A DNA stretch of 47,695 nucleotides from NCBI GenBank assembly GCA_947167045.1, contig CAMVGO010000016.1, positions 1-47,695 on the forward strand, given 5' to 3'. The notes under the pieces are model-generated. The model was not told the origin of the DNA, ran no database searches, and was given only the letters and a program-made list of their open reading frames with translations. The position numbers and the translations under genes were made by a program. Within the stretch, counting starts at the first letter, position 1. Each line of letters opens with the position of its first letter. This document shows positions 17,021-25,688 of the stretch, in pieces. Source of the DNA: an uncultured Clostridia bacterium. Its GTDB lineage: Bacteria; Bacillota; Clostridia; Saccharofermentanales; Saccharofermentanaceae.

Positions 17021-17980
17021 TCAGTGAGCAAACACATAAACAGCCAATACCATCAGCTTGTGTCTCAGTTTTTTCGAAGTGCGCCACAAAAGCTTCTTGT
17101 CTATCGCCTTGCCGTAACCGTAATGCCAGAAGCGGTACTTCAGGATCATGTGCAGATACCTTTTGGTCAGGTTCTCCTCCATAAGATCCTTTAACGGATC
17201 CCCGGAAAGAGCTTCACCGTAATATCTGTACAGAGCGGGGTAAACGTGCATCATGGCATCGACGTTCTTCTTCATGTCCTTCGTCTCGGGATTGGTGACA
17301 GAGCCCTGACGGATCCTGTAAAGATATATCTTCTCCGGGATGTAATGCACGCTCTTCGCGCCCAGGAAAACGCGTGGTATCCACAGCTCGTCTTCATAGA
17401 GCGTCCCCTTCTCGAAATAAAGATCATTCTCCAAAAGATAGCTTCTCTTATATGTTCCCAGACAGACGCTGGCTAAGAGTCCTTTCCCGTCTCTTACGAG
17501 CGACTCGACGACCTGCCTGCCGGTATAGGTCTTCTCCGTTCTTTCGAGGCCGCAGTGCGAGAAATACGAATCGTCCTTATGCGATAGCAGGCCTTTCTTT
17601 TCATACATTATTCCGCAGTCCCACAGGAACACGTCGCACGAGGATGCCGAGGCGAGTCTGATGACCTTCTTGAAAAGTTCAGGCACGATCTCATCGTCTG
17701 AATCGCAGAAGAAGATGTATTCGCCGCATGCTTTTTCAATGCCGAGATTGCGCACGGCGGCGGCGCCTTCGTTCTCTTTGTGTATCACACTGATATTGGA
17801 ATGCTCTTCCGCGTACCTGTCAGCCACGGCGCCCGAACCGTCCGTCGAGCCGTCGTCGATAAGTATTATCTCAGTCTCATCTATGCCTTCGGTCGCAAGG
17901 AGCGAATCAAGACACATGGGGAGATATCTCTCTGCATTATAGACTGGTACGACTATGGACAGGTTCGTCTTATCAGGCAT
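17021..17980 (-). CDS. family 2 glycosyltransferase (paralogue B)
   Basis: A 319-residue GT2 enzyme with SIVVPVYNAERYL (8-20), DDGSTDG (42-48) and CDSDDE (92-97). The start MPDKTN is chosen because GAGGCGGTG lies about 6 nt upstream; a TTG further upstream overlaps the previous gene and is less likely. It is a tandem duplicate of the downstream gene. The two probably add related sugars in sequence. It sits 13 nt after the Alg13-like gene in one operon. Confidence 0.87.
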   Translation of the reverse strand: MPDKTNLSIVVPVYNAERYLPMCLDSLLATEGIDETEIILIDDGSTDGSGAVADRYAEEHSNISVIHKENEGAAAVRNLGIEKACGEYIFFCDSDDEIVPELFKKVIRLASASSCDVFLWDCGIMYEKKGLLSHKDDSYFSHCGLERTEKTYTGRQVVESLVRDGKGLLASVCLGTYKRSYLLENDLYFEKGTLYEDELWIPRVFLGAKSVHYIPEKIYLYRIRQGSVTNPETKDMKKNVDAMMHVYPALYRYYGEALSGDPLKDLMEENLTKRYLHMILKYRFWHYGYGKAIDKKLLWRTSKKLRHKLMVLAVYVFAH

Positions 17981-17993
17981 GCCGGTCACCGCC

Positions 17994-18488
17994 TCATTCA
18001 AACAACCGGTCTACTATCTTGGATAACTCTCCGCAGAATTCGGCATTATGCGATAACTTCGAATCGAGCTTTATGTCCTTAATGAGCTCATCGTAATGAT
18101 CGATGCTGTATCCCAGCTTTTCTATGTCCTCTATGAGGATGATGTTCTTATAGCGGTTGTTGAACTCGCGGCATATCTCTATCTGGTGATCGTCTATATG
18201 CTCGCCGAGTTTGTGGCTCCTCGGAACGACGATCGGGACCTTGCCTATCCGGATGACCTCGTTGTAGCAGCAGGGACCGCCGTGAGTGATGACGATACGG
18301 GCATCCCGGATGAACTGATCCATCTCGCCCTGTTTATAAAACTTCTGCCATTTGCAGTGCTTGGGTTCGACCGTGGAATATCCCGTCTGGACGATGACTT
18401 CCTCATCGTGATCCGCAGCCCACTTGTCCACACAGGCCACCAGCCTGTCGAATTGCTGCTCATGTGTTCCTACGGTAACGACTATCAT
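17994..18488 (-). CDS. Alg13/PssE-like glycosyltransferase catalytic subunit
   Basis: A 164-residue protein with the GT28 C-terminal fold: MIVVTVGTHEQQFDRL at the N-terminus, VITHGGP (66-72) and PRSHKLGEHIDDHQ (89-102), which form the UDP-sugar site. In bacteria PssE works with the membrane-bound PssD, as Alg13 works with Alg14 in eukaryotes, to add the second sugar to a lipid-linked carrier. The start is chosen from the canonical N-terminus, 2 nt after the stop of the Alg14-like gene, so translation is coupled. Confidence 0.88.
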   Translation of the reverse strand: MIVVTVGTHEQQFDRLVACVDKWAADHDEEVIVQTGYSTVEPKHCKWQKFYKQGEMDQFIRDARIVITHGGPCCYNEVIRIGKVPIVVPRSHKLGEHIDDHQIEICREFNNRYKNIILIEDIEKLGYSIDHYDELIKDIKLDSKLSHNAEFCGELSKIVDRLFE

Positions 18489-18490
18489 GC

Positions 18491-18955
18491 TCAGAAAATG
18501 CTCCCCAGATATACTGCCTTGGGATAGATCTTCTTCATATCCTCCCACTGGACTATAAACACGTCTGCCATCTTATAGCACATCTTTCCCGTGAGCGATG
18601 CCTCGTTGATCCTGTCGAAAGTCTCGATGAAGATCAGCTTTGACTTCAGCATCTTCCCGATGAAAAAGAACGGGACTGCAGGCGCGGCGCCGGCAGATAT
18701 TATGAGGTCGGGTCTCTCCTTGCGGAGGATCTTTATGGCTCTGTGGGTGTTGATAATGAGCGCCTTAATGCTCCTGTTCGACGGATAGTAAACCGGATAC
18801 ATCTTCTCGCCAACCAAAAGGCTCCTTGCATCCTCCTTGTCGAAAGTCGCCCAGAAACGTTCCTTGTCCTGCCAGAACGGCTTTAAAAGATATAAATGAT
18901 CCAGATGCCCGCCGGACGAGCCCACTAAGCACACCTTGATCTTCTTTTCGCTCAT
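18491..18955 (-). CDS. Alg14/PssD-like glycosyltransferase membrane subunit
   Basis: A 154-residue protein beginning MSEKKIKVCLVGSSGGHLDHL. The GSSGGHL loop (12-18), SAGAAPAVPFFFIGK and the IETFDR strand are typical of Alg14/PssD, which recruits the catalytic Alg13-like subunit to the membrane and binds the lipid-linked acceptor. It is the first gene of the four-gene minus-strand operon, with a -10-like TATAAT at 19076-19071. Confidence 0.88.
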   Translation of the reverse strand: MSEKKIKVCLVGSSGGHLDHLYLLKPFWQDKERFWATFDKEDARSLLVGEKMYPVYYPSNRSIKALIINTHRAIKILRKERPDLIISAGAAPAVPFFFIGKMLKSKLIFIETFDRINEASLTGKMCYKMADVFIVQWEDMKKIYPKAVYLGSIF

Positions 18956-19217
18956 TTACTCCAAAACCCGGACCGCAACACCATCACCCGTGTCATCCGG
19001 TCCGCCCTCCCGAATTCCGTTTTTCTAAAATATTTTTAACTTCAAAATAATAGAAAACACCCGTAAACACATTATACTCCATGTATTGATTCCTGGCGAT
19101 TACCCGCCCGAAAACCAAACTTACGGCAATTCATATGTCACATACCCTGTTTGTAGGTTAAAGTGCTTAAAAAACAGGCTCTGTGTTACAATAAAGAACA
19201 CGAGCGGAGGGCATCTG
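18956..19217. promoter_or_regulatory. divergent promoter region between polysaccharide and sensor operons
   Basis: The minus strand carries TATAAT at 19076-19071 for the Alg14-like operon. The plus strand carries an extended -10 TGTTACAAT (19184-19192) about 25 nt before the response-regulator start. An AT-rich stretch at 19021-19060 has TTTTCTA/TAGAAAA self-complementarity. No gene is visible. Confidence 0.45.
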
Positions 19218-20828
19218 ATGGAATTATTCAAGGTTTTTATCTGTGAAGACGAGAGTATCGTTCGCGAAGGTCTTCGCGACATGATCCCGTGGGAAAAATA
19301 CGGTTTCGAGTTCGTCGGCGATGCACCCGACGGCGAGATGGCCCTGCCCATGATAAGAAAGCTAAAGCCGGACGTCCTCATCACCGACATCACAATGCCC
19401 TTCATGGACGGGCTTTCACTCAGCAAGACCGTCACAAAGGAACTTCCGAACATCAAGATAATCGTAATATCCGGCTACAGTGATTTCGAGTACGCCAGAA
19501 AAGCAATCGAGATCGGCGTCGAGCAGTATCTCTTAAAGCCCGTCACCAAGACAGACATGATCAATGCACTCGAAGGAGTCAGGAAAAAGATCACCGAAGA
19601 GAATGAACAGAAAGATTACGTTAAGCTCTACGAGCAGGAATTCAAAAAGTTCGAGCGACTGACTCACAGGGTATTCTTCGAGAAGCTCGTCGAAGGCTCG
19701 CTTTCCGTCCAGGAGATCTACGAGGAGGCCGACAAACTCCACCTGAACCTCGCAGCAGACGGATATAACATTGTTATTTTCTCTATTAGGGACCTTGACC
19801 AGTCCACATATTCAGGCAATGCATCAGGTGTCACGGAGAACCTTTTGAACCAGTTCCTCCAGTACCCCGACTACATAATATTCAGATGCAATATCTTCTC
19901 TTATGCCGTCCTCATCAAGGGCGACGAGGAGAACTTAAAGCGGATGGAGGACAAGTGCGTCAAGATGATAATGCAGCAGTGCGAGCCGTCGTCCACCCTC
20001 GACTGGCATGTCGCGGTCGGCGTCGCCACCAACAGACTGAGCGGCCTTTCATCCTGCTACCAGGATGCGAACAGGGCTTTTGCATACAGGCACATCTTCC
20101 CCAGCCAGCATATCTTCACTTCGGAGCAGCTCAAGACCGAGCAGTACGTTCCGGATGAGAGCCAGATAAACAAGATCGACGCGGGCAAGTTCGACCCCAT
20201 GATCATCCGCTACTTCGTTCAGACAGGTACGCTGAACGAAGTCGATACATTCACGGACGAATACCTGCAGAGCCTTGAGTCGAGCATGCATTCGATCCTC
20301 TTCCGCTACTATCTTCTGGTCAGCATAAGGGTCAACGTCGAGCTCGCACTTAATGAGGCCGAGGTCGATTCGGAAGAGATCGCGAACAGCCTTCCCACTT
20401 TCGACACCAACATCACGGCCGAAGAAGTAAAGCCTTATCTCAAGGAAGCTCTGACTGTCGCCATAAAGATGAGGGATGCCGAAGCCCAGAAGCGCGGCAA
20501 CGACATCATTAACAATGCCGTGGACTACATCAATGAACACTATGCCGACGAAGACATCTCTCTCGATTCCGTCGCAGAGGAGATAAACATCAGCGCCAAC
20601 TATCTGAGCGCGCTCTTCTCAAACAAGGTCGGACTGTCGTTCGTCGAATACATCACCAAGAAGAGAATGGCAAAGGCCAGGATCCTCCTGCGCAGCACGA
20701 GCAAGAAGTCAGGCGAGATCGCCAACGAGATCGGCTACAAGGATCCGAGATATTTCTCATTCGTATTCAAGAAGAACCAGGGCTGCACACCCAGCCAGTA
20801 CCGCAACGGAGAGACTGAGGAAGAATGA
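19218..20828 (+). CDS. YesN-like response regulator with AraC-type DNA-binding domain
   Basis: A 536-residue protein. Residues 1-120 are a receiver domain with acidic pocket E10-D11, phosphoacceptor D57 (VLITDITMP) and a conserved Lys in YLLKPV. A middle region of about 300 residues leads to an AraC-type double helix-turn-helix at the C-terminus (about 430-530; ISLDSVAEEINISANYLSALF and the final GYKDPRYFSFVFKK). The start MELFKVFICEDE follows GGAGG by 8 nt. It overlaps the kinase gene by 4 nt (ATGA). It is expected to activate pentose-uptake genes when phosphorylated, plausibly the importer operon starting at 25689. Confidence 0.9.
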   Translation: MELFKVFICEDESIVREGLRDMIPWEKYGFEFVGDAPDGEMALPMIRKLKPDVLITDITMPFMDGLSLSKTVTKELPNIKIIVISGYSDFEYARKAIEIGVEQYLLKPVTKTDMINALEGVRKKITEENEQKDYVKLYEQEFKKFERLTHRVFFEKLVEGSLSVQEIYEEADKLHLNLAADGYNIVIFSIRDLDQSTYSGNASGVTENLLNQFLQYPDYIIFRCNIFSYAVLIKGDEENLKRMEDKCVKMIMQQCEPSSTLDWHVAVGVATNRLSGLSSCYQDANRAFAYRHIFPSQHIFTSEQLKTEQYVPDESQINKIDAGKFDPMIIRYFVQTGTLNEVDTFTDEYLQSLESSMHSILFRYYLLVSIRVNVELALNEAEVDSEEIANSLPTFDTNITAEEVKPYLKEALTVAIKMRDAEAQKRGNDIINNAVDYINEHYADEDISLDSVAEEINISANYLSALFSNKVGLSFVEYITKKRMAKARILLRSTSKKSGEIANEIGYKDPRYFSFVFKKNQGCTPSQYRNGETEEE

Positions 20829-22264
20829 GCGCTCCTTCTGACAGGAGGAAGACTGCTAACACGGTACAGAAAAAGATGTACCGCCTCATGTTTCAGATGT
20901 TCATCCCGATCGCGGGCATCCTGATAATCATATTCGCCATGATCCTCACCCGTAACCTGATGTACGCGTCTGTGTCGGGCAACATCGTCAAGGTATCGGG
21001 CTTCAACCAGGACTTCAAGAACCAGGTCGACGAGCAGATGTACCAGTACGTCAGCGGCAGGAGCAGCGAGCTTCCGTGGGAGGACGTCGCTTCCGCAAGG
21101 ATGCTCGCGGAAGACCTTCTGAAGAACACCTCAAATCCCGACGGACGCAAAGCCATGACCAACGTTCTTTCGCTTTGCGACAACCTGAGCACATACATAC
21201 AGCGCATCGAGAGGACAAAGAGCTACGACGACCGCATGGACCAGCTCGAGTCGAACATCTACGGCATCACGCAGCTCATCGAAGACTACATGTATTCCTA
21301 TCTGTACTACGAAGCCGGCGAGATGGCAAGCATCCAGAAACAGCTGGATTTCTGGCTCACGATCGAGATCGTCTTCGTCGTGCTCGTCATGCTGATAGTC
21401 ATACCTGTCGTTTTAAGCCGTGCCGTCAAGCTCTCGAAAAGCATCACCGAACCAATCGTCGCCATGAACAGCCGAGTCGAACAGATCGGTAGCGGCGACT
21501 TGAGTCCGCAGACCCCTGTCGAGACCGACGACCCGAGCCTTGCGCTCCTCAGCGCCGGTATCGAGGACATGGCGGCCAAGCTCGACAGGCAGATAGAACT
21601 GAACCGCCAGGAGCAGATCAAGCTGAGGGACATTGAGCTCTCGCTCATCCAGGCACAGATCAACCCTCATTTCCTATACAACACGCTTGACGCGATCGTC
21701 TGGCTCATCGAGATCGGCAAGAACGATCAGGCCGAACAGATGGTAACGAGCCTTTCATCCTATTTCCGCTCGTTCCTGAGCGACGGCCGCGACATCGTAA
21801 CCGTAGCCGAGGAAAAGCAGCATATACAGAGTTACCTTGAGATCCAGCAGGTCCGTTACAGGGACATCATGGAATACGAGATCGACATCGACCCATCGAT
21901 AGAAGACACCAAGCTCCCCAAGATGACCCTGCAGCCGCTGGTCGAAAACGCGATCTATCACGGTCTCAAACCCAAGCGCGGCAAGGGAAAGATAATTGTC
22001 ACGGGCACACGCGAAAACGACAACATAATCTTGAAAGTATCAGACACAGGTCTTGGCATGAACGATGAGGAATTAGAGTCATTAAAGACGAGAGTCCTCA
22101 ACGAGGATACGACGAGCTTCGGCCTTACGTCTTCTTATAAGAGACTTAAGATTCTCTACGGCGAAGCATGTACCTTCAACATCGTGAGCAAGCCTCAGGA
22201 AGGAACTTCCATCAGCATTCAGATACCCGGAAAGGCGGACATAGATAATGAGACGATTCTTTAG
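20825..22264 (+). CDS. YesM/LytS-type sensor histidine kinase
   Basis: A 479-residue kinase. TM1 spans about 22-43, an extracytoplasmic domain 45-173, TM2 about 176-198 and a HAMP domain 199-258. The His_kinase (PF06580) segment QAQINPHFLYNTLDA carries phospho-acceptor H282. The ATPase part has PLVENAIYHG and DTGLGM. The extracytoplasmic domain is small and helical, which suits docking with a separate binding protein rather than direct sugar binding. It overlaps both neighbours (4 nt with the regulator, 17 nt with the binding protein), so the three are made together. Confidence 0.9.
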   Translation: MSAPSDRRKTANTVQKKMYRLMFQMFIPIAGILIIIFAMILTRNLMYASVSGNIVKVSGFNQDFKNQVDEQMYQYVSGRSSELPWEDVASARMLAEDLLKNTSNPDGRKAMTNVLSLCDNLSTYIQRIERTKSYDDRMDQLESNIYGITQLIEDYMYSYLYYEAGEMASIQKQLDFWLTIEIVFVVLVMLIVIPVVLSRAVKLSKSITEPIVAMNSRVEQIGSGDLSPQTPVETDDPSLALLSAGIEDMAAKLDRQIELNRQEQIKLRDIELSLIQAQINPHFLYNTLDAIVWLIEIGKNDQAEQMVTSLSSYFRSFLSDGRDIVTVAEEKQHIQSYLEIQQVRYRDIMEYEIDIDPSIEDTKLPKMTLQPLVENAIYHGLKPKRGKGKIIVTGTRENDNIILKVSDTGLGMNDEELESLKTRVLNEDTTSFGLTSSYKRLKILYGEACTFNIVSKPQEGTSISIQIPGKADIDNETIL

Positions 22265-23273
22265 TATCCTGCTTAGCATATCCATGATTCTCGGCCTTGC
22301 CGGATGCACAGGCGCCAAACCGACCGAGCCTTCAGAGAACAATGCTTTCGTCATCGGCTTCTCACAGGTAGGCTCAGAATCAGACTGGCGTATCGCAAAT
22401 ACCAAATCCATGACCGATACGTTCGCATTCGATGCGGACTACGAATTCATTATGGAGAATGCAAGACAGAAGCAGGAAAACCAGTTCGCCTCAGTAAGGC
22501 GCTTCATCCTTGACGGCGTCGACCTCATAATCATCGCGCCCACGGTCGAGGAAGGCTGGCTTACGGTCCTTACGGAAATCCACGATGCAGGGATCCCGGT
22601 CATAATAATCGACCGTTCGGTTGCAGTCTGGGATGACAATCTCTTCCTCACGAACATCGGCTCCGACTTTCTCCGCCAGGGCAACCTTGCTGTCGAATGG
22701 CTCGAAAAAGTAACGGCACAGGAAGCAGTTTCCGAAGAAGAGGAACCCGACGGTTCGACACCTGTCAGCACGACTTTAAAGATCCTGCACCTTCAGGGAA
22801 CCATCGGCGCCACAGCGCAGATTCAGCGTACAAAAGCCCTGGAAGACGCAGTAGCCACACACGAGGACTGGTTGATAACAAGCCAGCTCTACGGCGACTT
22901 CACGGAAGCAAAAGCATATGAGGTCATGACCGAGTATCTTAAGGAAAACAAAGACATAGACGTGCTCTACAGCGAGAATGACAACATGACCTTCGGCGCC
23001 ATGAGAGCACTTGACGAAGCAGGCATCACTTACGGCGAAGGCGGCGACGTCAAGATAATAACCTTCGACGCAACTAAGGAAGCCCTGCAGTACTGCCTCG
23101 ACGGAAAGATCAATCTCTGCGTTGAGTGCAACCCGATGTTCGGACCGCAGGTAAAGGACCTCGTCGAAAAATACAGGAACGGCGATACGATCCCCAAGCA
23201 TGTATACGTAGACGAATCCGCTTACACTTCAAAAGATCTCACTCAGGAATTCATAGACGCGAGAGCATACTGA
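22248..23273 (+). CDS. sugar-binding lipoprotein, YtfQ-like, probable sensor partner
   Basis: A 341-residue periplasmic-binding-protein-type (Peripla_BP_4) lipoprotein. The signal peptide ends in the lipobox GLAGC (C20). The mature part opens VIGFSQVGSESDWR, nearly the YtfQ opening, and keeps IIIDRS and the DNMTFGA segment of furanose-binding YtfQ relatives. Its gene overlaps the kinase gene, and no ABC genes follow. This matches the XylFII-LytS-YesN type of three-component sugar sensing, so I infer it presents the bound sugar to the kinase instead of, or as well as, serving transport. The ligand is probably a pentose or hexose in furanose form. Confidence 0.85.
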   Translation: MRRFFSILLSISMILGLAGCTGAKPTEPSENNAFVIGFSQVGSESDWRIANTKSMTDTFAFDADYEFIMENARQKQENQFASVRRFILDGVDLIIIAPTVEEGWLTVLTEIHDAGIPVIIIDRSVAVWDDNLFLTNIGSDFLRQGNLAVEWLEKVTAQEAVSEEEEPDGSTPVSTTLKILHLQGTIGATAQIQRTKALEDAVATHEDWLITSQLYGDFTEAKAYEVMTEYLKENKDIDVLYSENDNMTFGAMRALDEAGITYGEGGDVKIITFDATKEALQYCLDGKINLCVECNPMFGPQVKDLVEKYRNGDTIPKHVYVDESAYTSKDLTQEFIDARAY

Positions 23274-23309
23274 TCCCACCAAAAAAACAGGTTTCCAAAC
23301 TATAGCTGC

Positions 23310-23437
23310 GTGTCGGTTCTATCCACGCTTTTGTCGCAAATATAGTTATAGTCCTTGCCGGTTTCTGTAGCATCGTGTCGGTATTGTCGGGTTTTGTACG
23401 GAATCTTTAGTGATTTCCTGTCGGTTTCTTGTCGTAC
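23310..23437. repeat. degenerate 65-bp tandem repeat rich in TGTCGG words
   Basis: GTGTCGGT opens two copies at 23310 and 23375, 65 bp apart, and a second (G/C)CCGGTTTC- or GTCGGTTTC-type word lies 43-47 bp into each. About seven TGTCG words occur within 130 bp, and an inverted AAAACCGAC lies near 23505. The copies align over most of their length with scattered differences. Confidence 0.5.
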
Positions 23438-23605
23438 TTTGTCGCCCGTAAACATCAATTTAATTCTTTTTTCAGTAACTATAACTATCTTCCATGACTT
23501 AGCGGCAAAACCGACGAGTATCTCTAAACAACCTACAATCCTTGTTGCAAAAACATCTGAAAGAAGACAAAACTTAACACGATACAACATACTCATTGTC
23601 AACGT

Positions 23606-23659
23606 CAATTGCATCAAATTCGCAGAAATGATGCAATTGAACGATTAATGATGCAATTG
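23606..23659. repeat. dyad array, core TGATGCAATTG
   Basis: CAATTGCATCA (23606-23616) is followed by two direct copies of its reverse complement TGATGCAATTG at 23629-23639 and 23649-23659. Centre spacings are 23 and 20 bp, the same as between arms in the other arrays of this window. Confidence 0.65.
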
Positions 23660-23708
23660 AAGAGCCTATGGGAGACTATGTCTCCCGTGAACCCTACCAA
23701 TCATCGCT

Positions 23709-23873
23709 CTATGTCTTTTCTCCTGTGATTTTCCGTCCTCGGCGTATTCCTGACTATCTCCTGATTCTCCTTGAGTTTTGCAAGTATCGACTTCTTTGCC
23801 TCCTTACGGATCGGATCGAGGTTTTGCTTCTTCGTCTCGGGACTTTGTAAGGTCTTGATGATTTTTTGCCATA
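23709..23873 (-). pseudogene. coding remnant with lysine-rich C-terminal-like sequence
   Basis: A minus-strand frame reads ...KKQNLDPIRKEAKKSILAKLKENQE... and stops at a TGA. In another phase the same stretch begins with ATG and reads MAKNHQDLTKSRDEEAKPRSDP before a stop, so a frameshift may have split one short basic protein. The lysine- and glutamate-rich helical style resembles ends of proteins from conjugative elements, but I cannot name a family. Confidence 0.3.
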
Positions 23874-24195
23874 TTTACTTGCAAGCAACCATAAAAGGGT
23901 AGCTTAATGAGAAACATAGCTGACGATATTTGGAAGAAGCCAAGAACACATGACGGTTGAGCCAGTTGCGAGTCGACTATGTGTGCACCTGATCAGGTGA
24001 TCCACGATCTTAGATAGCAAGGCTCTCGACGAAACCATTAGCCTGTCGGTAACCAATCCACGAATAACAGAGTGGCTACTTGTCGGAGACTGTTATATTG
24101 GCTCTTTCCAAATGTTGTTAGATGAAAGGTATTGATATGAAGAAAAAATACTACTTGACGAAGGTCATTTCATAACAGTTTTAAAAAGTTCTTTA

Positions 24196-25239
24196 TTACA
24201 TCCACTTCAGAGGCACGATAACATCCTTCGCGGTGCGTCCCTCTGCCAATGCGCAGGCAGTACCGGCAAGCGCCTTGCTGATAACTCCGTTATCGTATCC
24301 CAAAGCTGTCATGCCGTCACCGTAATCACGGTAATAGCAGCCGCTGTCAAAGCATGCGACGGTGATGTCTTCAGGAACGGAAATCCCTTTTTTACGGAGC
24401 AGACAGATCGCCTGATGTGCGAGCATTCCGTTTTGGCATATGAGAGCGTCATAGCACGAGGATATCTTTTCGAGAAAATCGGAAAGAAGTTTTTCATGCC
24501 CTGATATTATTTCCTTTTCCTGACTGTATGTAAGAAGGAGCGCGCCACAGTCCTCGAACGGAAGCTCCGTGCCGAAGACAGAATCGATGTAGCCTTCGTA
24601 TCCTTCGCGCCCTATAGAAGCATCCATGCGGAAGATGCATGCGATGTTCTTACGGCCGTTTTCCTTAAGATGATCTGCGAGCCTTCTGCTGCCCTGCCTG
24701 TAGTCGGGAGCCACACACAATGCGCCCTCCGGCGGATATGCGGCATTGCACCAGATGACCGGGATGTGTGAATCCAGGGCTTCTTCTATTACCCTTGTGA
24801 CGGGACCGGGGATCAGGTCATGTGACGGCTCGAAGATGACTGCTGCGGTCCTTTCTTCAATGGCGCGCTTAATGATAGACGCCTCTTCACTGCTGCTGCC
24901 TGAAGTTGAAAATGTCTTAAGTCCGTATCCTGATGATGCAAGCTCTGTCTTGATTCCTGAGATAAGTGAGGGGCTGTGATATCTGTCGCAGTCGTCGGTG
25001 ATATAGAAGACCGTCATGTTGCGCACCGTATCGTCAGCCAAGTAGGAACCCGAGCCGCGGCGCTTAACGATAAGGCCCTGCGCCTCAAGGATCTCAAGTG
25101 CGGTGCGGACGGTCTGTCTGCTGCACGAAAAAGTGCTGCAGAGTTCCTTCTCGGAAGGAAGCTTCGTCTTCCCTTCCGCTCTCATGCGCTTGAGTTCAAG
25201 TTCTAATTTGTTTACTACAATCGAATACTTCTCAGCCAC
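24196..25239 (-). CDS. araR: AraR-like repressor (GntR wHTH + LacI-type sugar-binding domain)
   Basis: A 347-residue hybrid regulator. Residues about 5-70 are a GntR winged helix (LPSEKELCSTFSCSRQTVRTALEILEAQGLI). Residues about 75-347 are a LacI/GalR-type effector domain. This combination and length are those of AraR, the L-arabinose-responsive repressor of Bacillota. The start is a GTG with AAAGGAG 11 nt upstream. A 4-codon out-of-frame ATG mini-frame lies between them and overlaps the GTG. It is divergent from the importer operon and followed by an FGGY kinase/araD operon, which supports the role. The exact effector is inferred. Confidence 0.8.
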   Translation of the reverse strand: MAEKYSIVVNKLELELKRMRAEGKTKLPSEKELCSTFSCSRQTVRTALEILEAQGLIVKRRGSGSYLADDTVRNMTVFYITDDCDRYHSPSLISGIKTELASSGYGLKTFSTSGSSSEEASIIKRAIEERTAAVIFEPSHDLIPGPVTRVIEEALDSHIPVIWCNAAYPPEGALCVAPDYRQGSRRLADHLKENGRKNIACIFRMDASIGREGYEGYIDSVFGTELPFEDCGALLLTYSQEKEIISGHEKLLSDFLEKISSCYDALICQNGMLAHQAICLLRKKGISVPEDITVACFDSGCYYRDYGDGMTALGYDNGVISKALAGTACALAEGRTAKDVIVPLKWM

Positions 25240-25267
25240 GGGACATCGGACTCCTTTAACTACATTA

Positions 25268-25273
25268 ATTATA
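25268..25273 (-). promoter_or_regulatory. -10 element of the AraR-like gene
   Basis: TATAAT on the minus strand, about 30 nt before the GTG start. No clear -35 is visible. Confidence 0.45.
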
Positions 25274-25300
25274 TTTCCGCGGTGTCCGTGAATATACGAT

Positions 25301-25320
25301 AAATATTTGACGTAAAATTT
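25301..25320. promoter_or_regulatory. imperfect palindrome centred on ACGT, candidate AraR site
   Basis: AAATATTTGACGTAAAATTT is an AT-rich imperfect palindrome with an ACGT centre, loosely like known AraR boxes. It lies about 30 bp upstream of the araR -10. It is only a candidate, because no second clear copy was found. Confidence 0.3.
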
Positions 25321-25451
25321 CCGACCTGATAAACGGAGGAAAATTTATCCTCTTCAAGACCTGTGATGTGATGATTTCGGAGTGTTGCGGGACAGGTTGG
25401 GCAATATGACAACGGGAAAAGACGTAACGGTGCAAAAAGGTCACTGTAAAT

Positions 25452-25482
25452 TTTTCGACAAATACGCAAAATATTTTCGACA
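25452..25482. promoter_or_regulatory. direct repeat TTTTCGACA, 22 bp apart, upstream of the importer
   Basis: TTTTCGACA occurs at 25452-25460 and 25474-25482. Two-turn spacing of direct repeats is typical of sites for AraC-type double-HTH proteins such as the YesN-like regulator encoded at 19218. The site lies about 210-240 nt upstream of the binding-protein gene. Confidence 0.4.
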
Positions 25483-25688
25483 TTTCGGAACAGAAACCAT
25501 GGTTTATATGCGGATCTGTCCGCAAACGGCGCGAAAAAGGAATATCTGTATTTATGCAGTTTTACCATTCTCATAAGGGCATACGAGATTCGTTGCGGAT
25601 ATATGGCGTTGGGTGTTTATTTGGGGCAGAGTACTTCGGACTTCCAGACGGTCCGGGAAAAAATCTCAAAATGAAAAGGAGAATCATT

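Larger units (their letters stand above)
23274..24195. other. 922-base gap with repeats and decayed coding fragments
   Basis: No complete gene is recognisable. From left to right it holds a degenerate 65-bp tandem repeat (23310-23437), a three-copy TGATGCAATTG array (23606-23659), a GGGAGAC/GTCTCCC hairpin near 23669, a minus-strand coding remnant (23709-23873), and a 14-bp palindrome CACCTGATCAGGTG near 23986. Short open frames around 23900-24170 lack recognisable products. Composition is more AT-rich than the neighbours. It looks like a site where foreign DNA was inserted and decayed. Confidence 0.5.

Noticed and set aside
23355..23850. Plus-strand frames of 97 and 60 residues in the gap after the sensor lipoprotein
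   Set aside because: They run through tandem repeats and low-complexity T-rich sequence, lack ribosome sites, and resemble no protein.
23690..24195. Group II intron or intact insertion sequence
   Set aside because: I found no reverse transcriptase or transposase frame, no terminal inverted repeats and no recognisable intron domain V.
25240..25688. CcpA catabolite-repression site
   Set aside because: No sequence close to the cre consensus is visible in the pentose promoter region.
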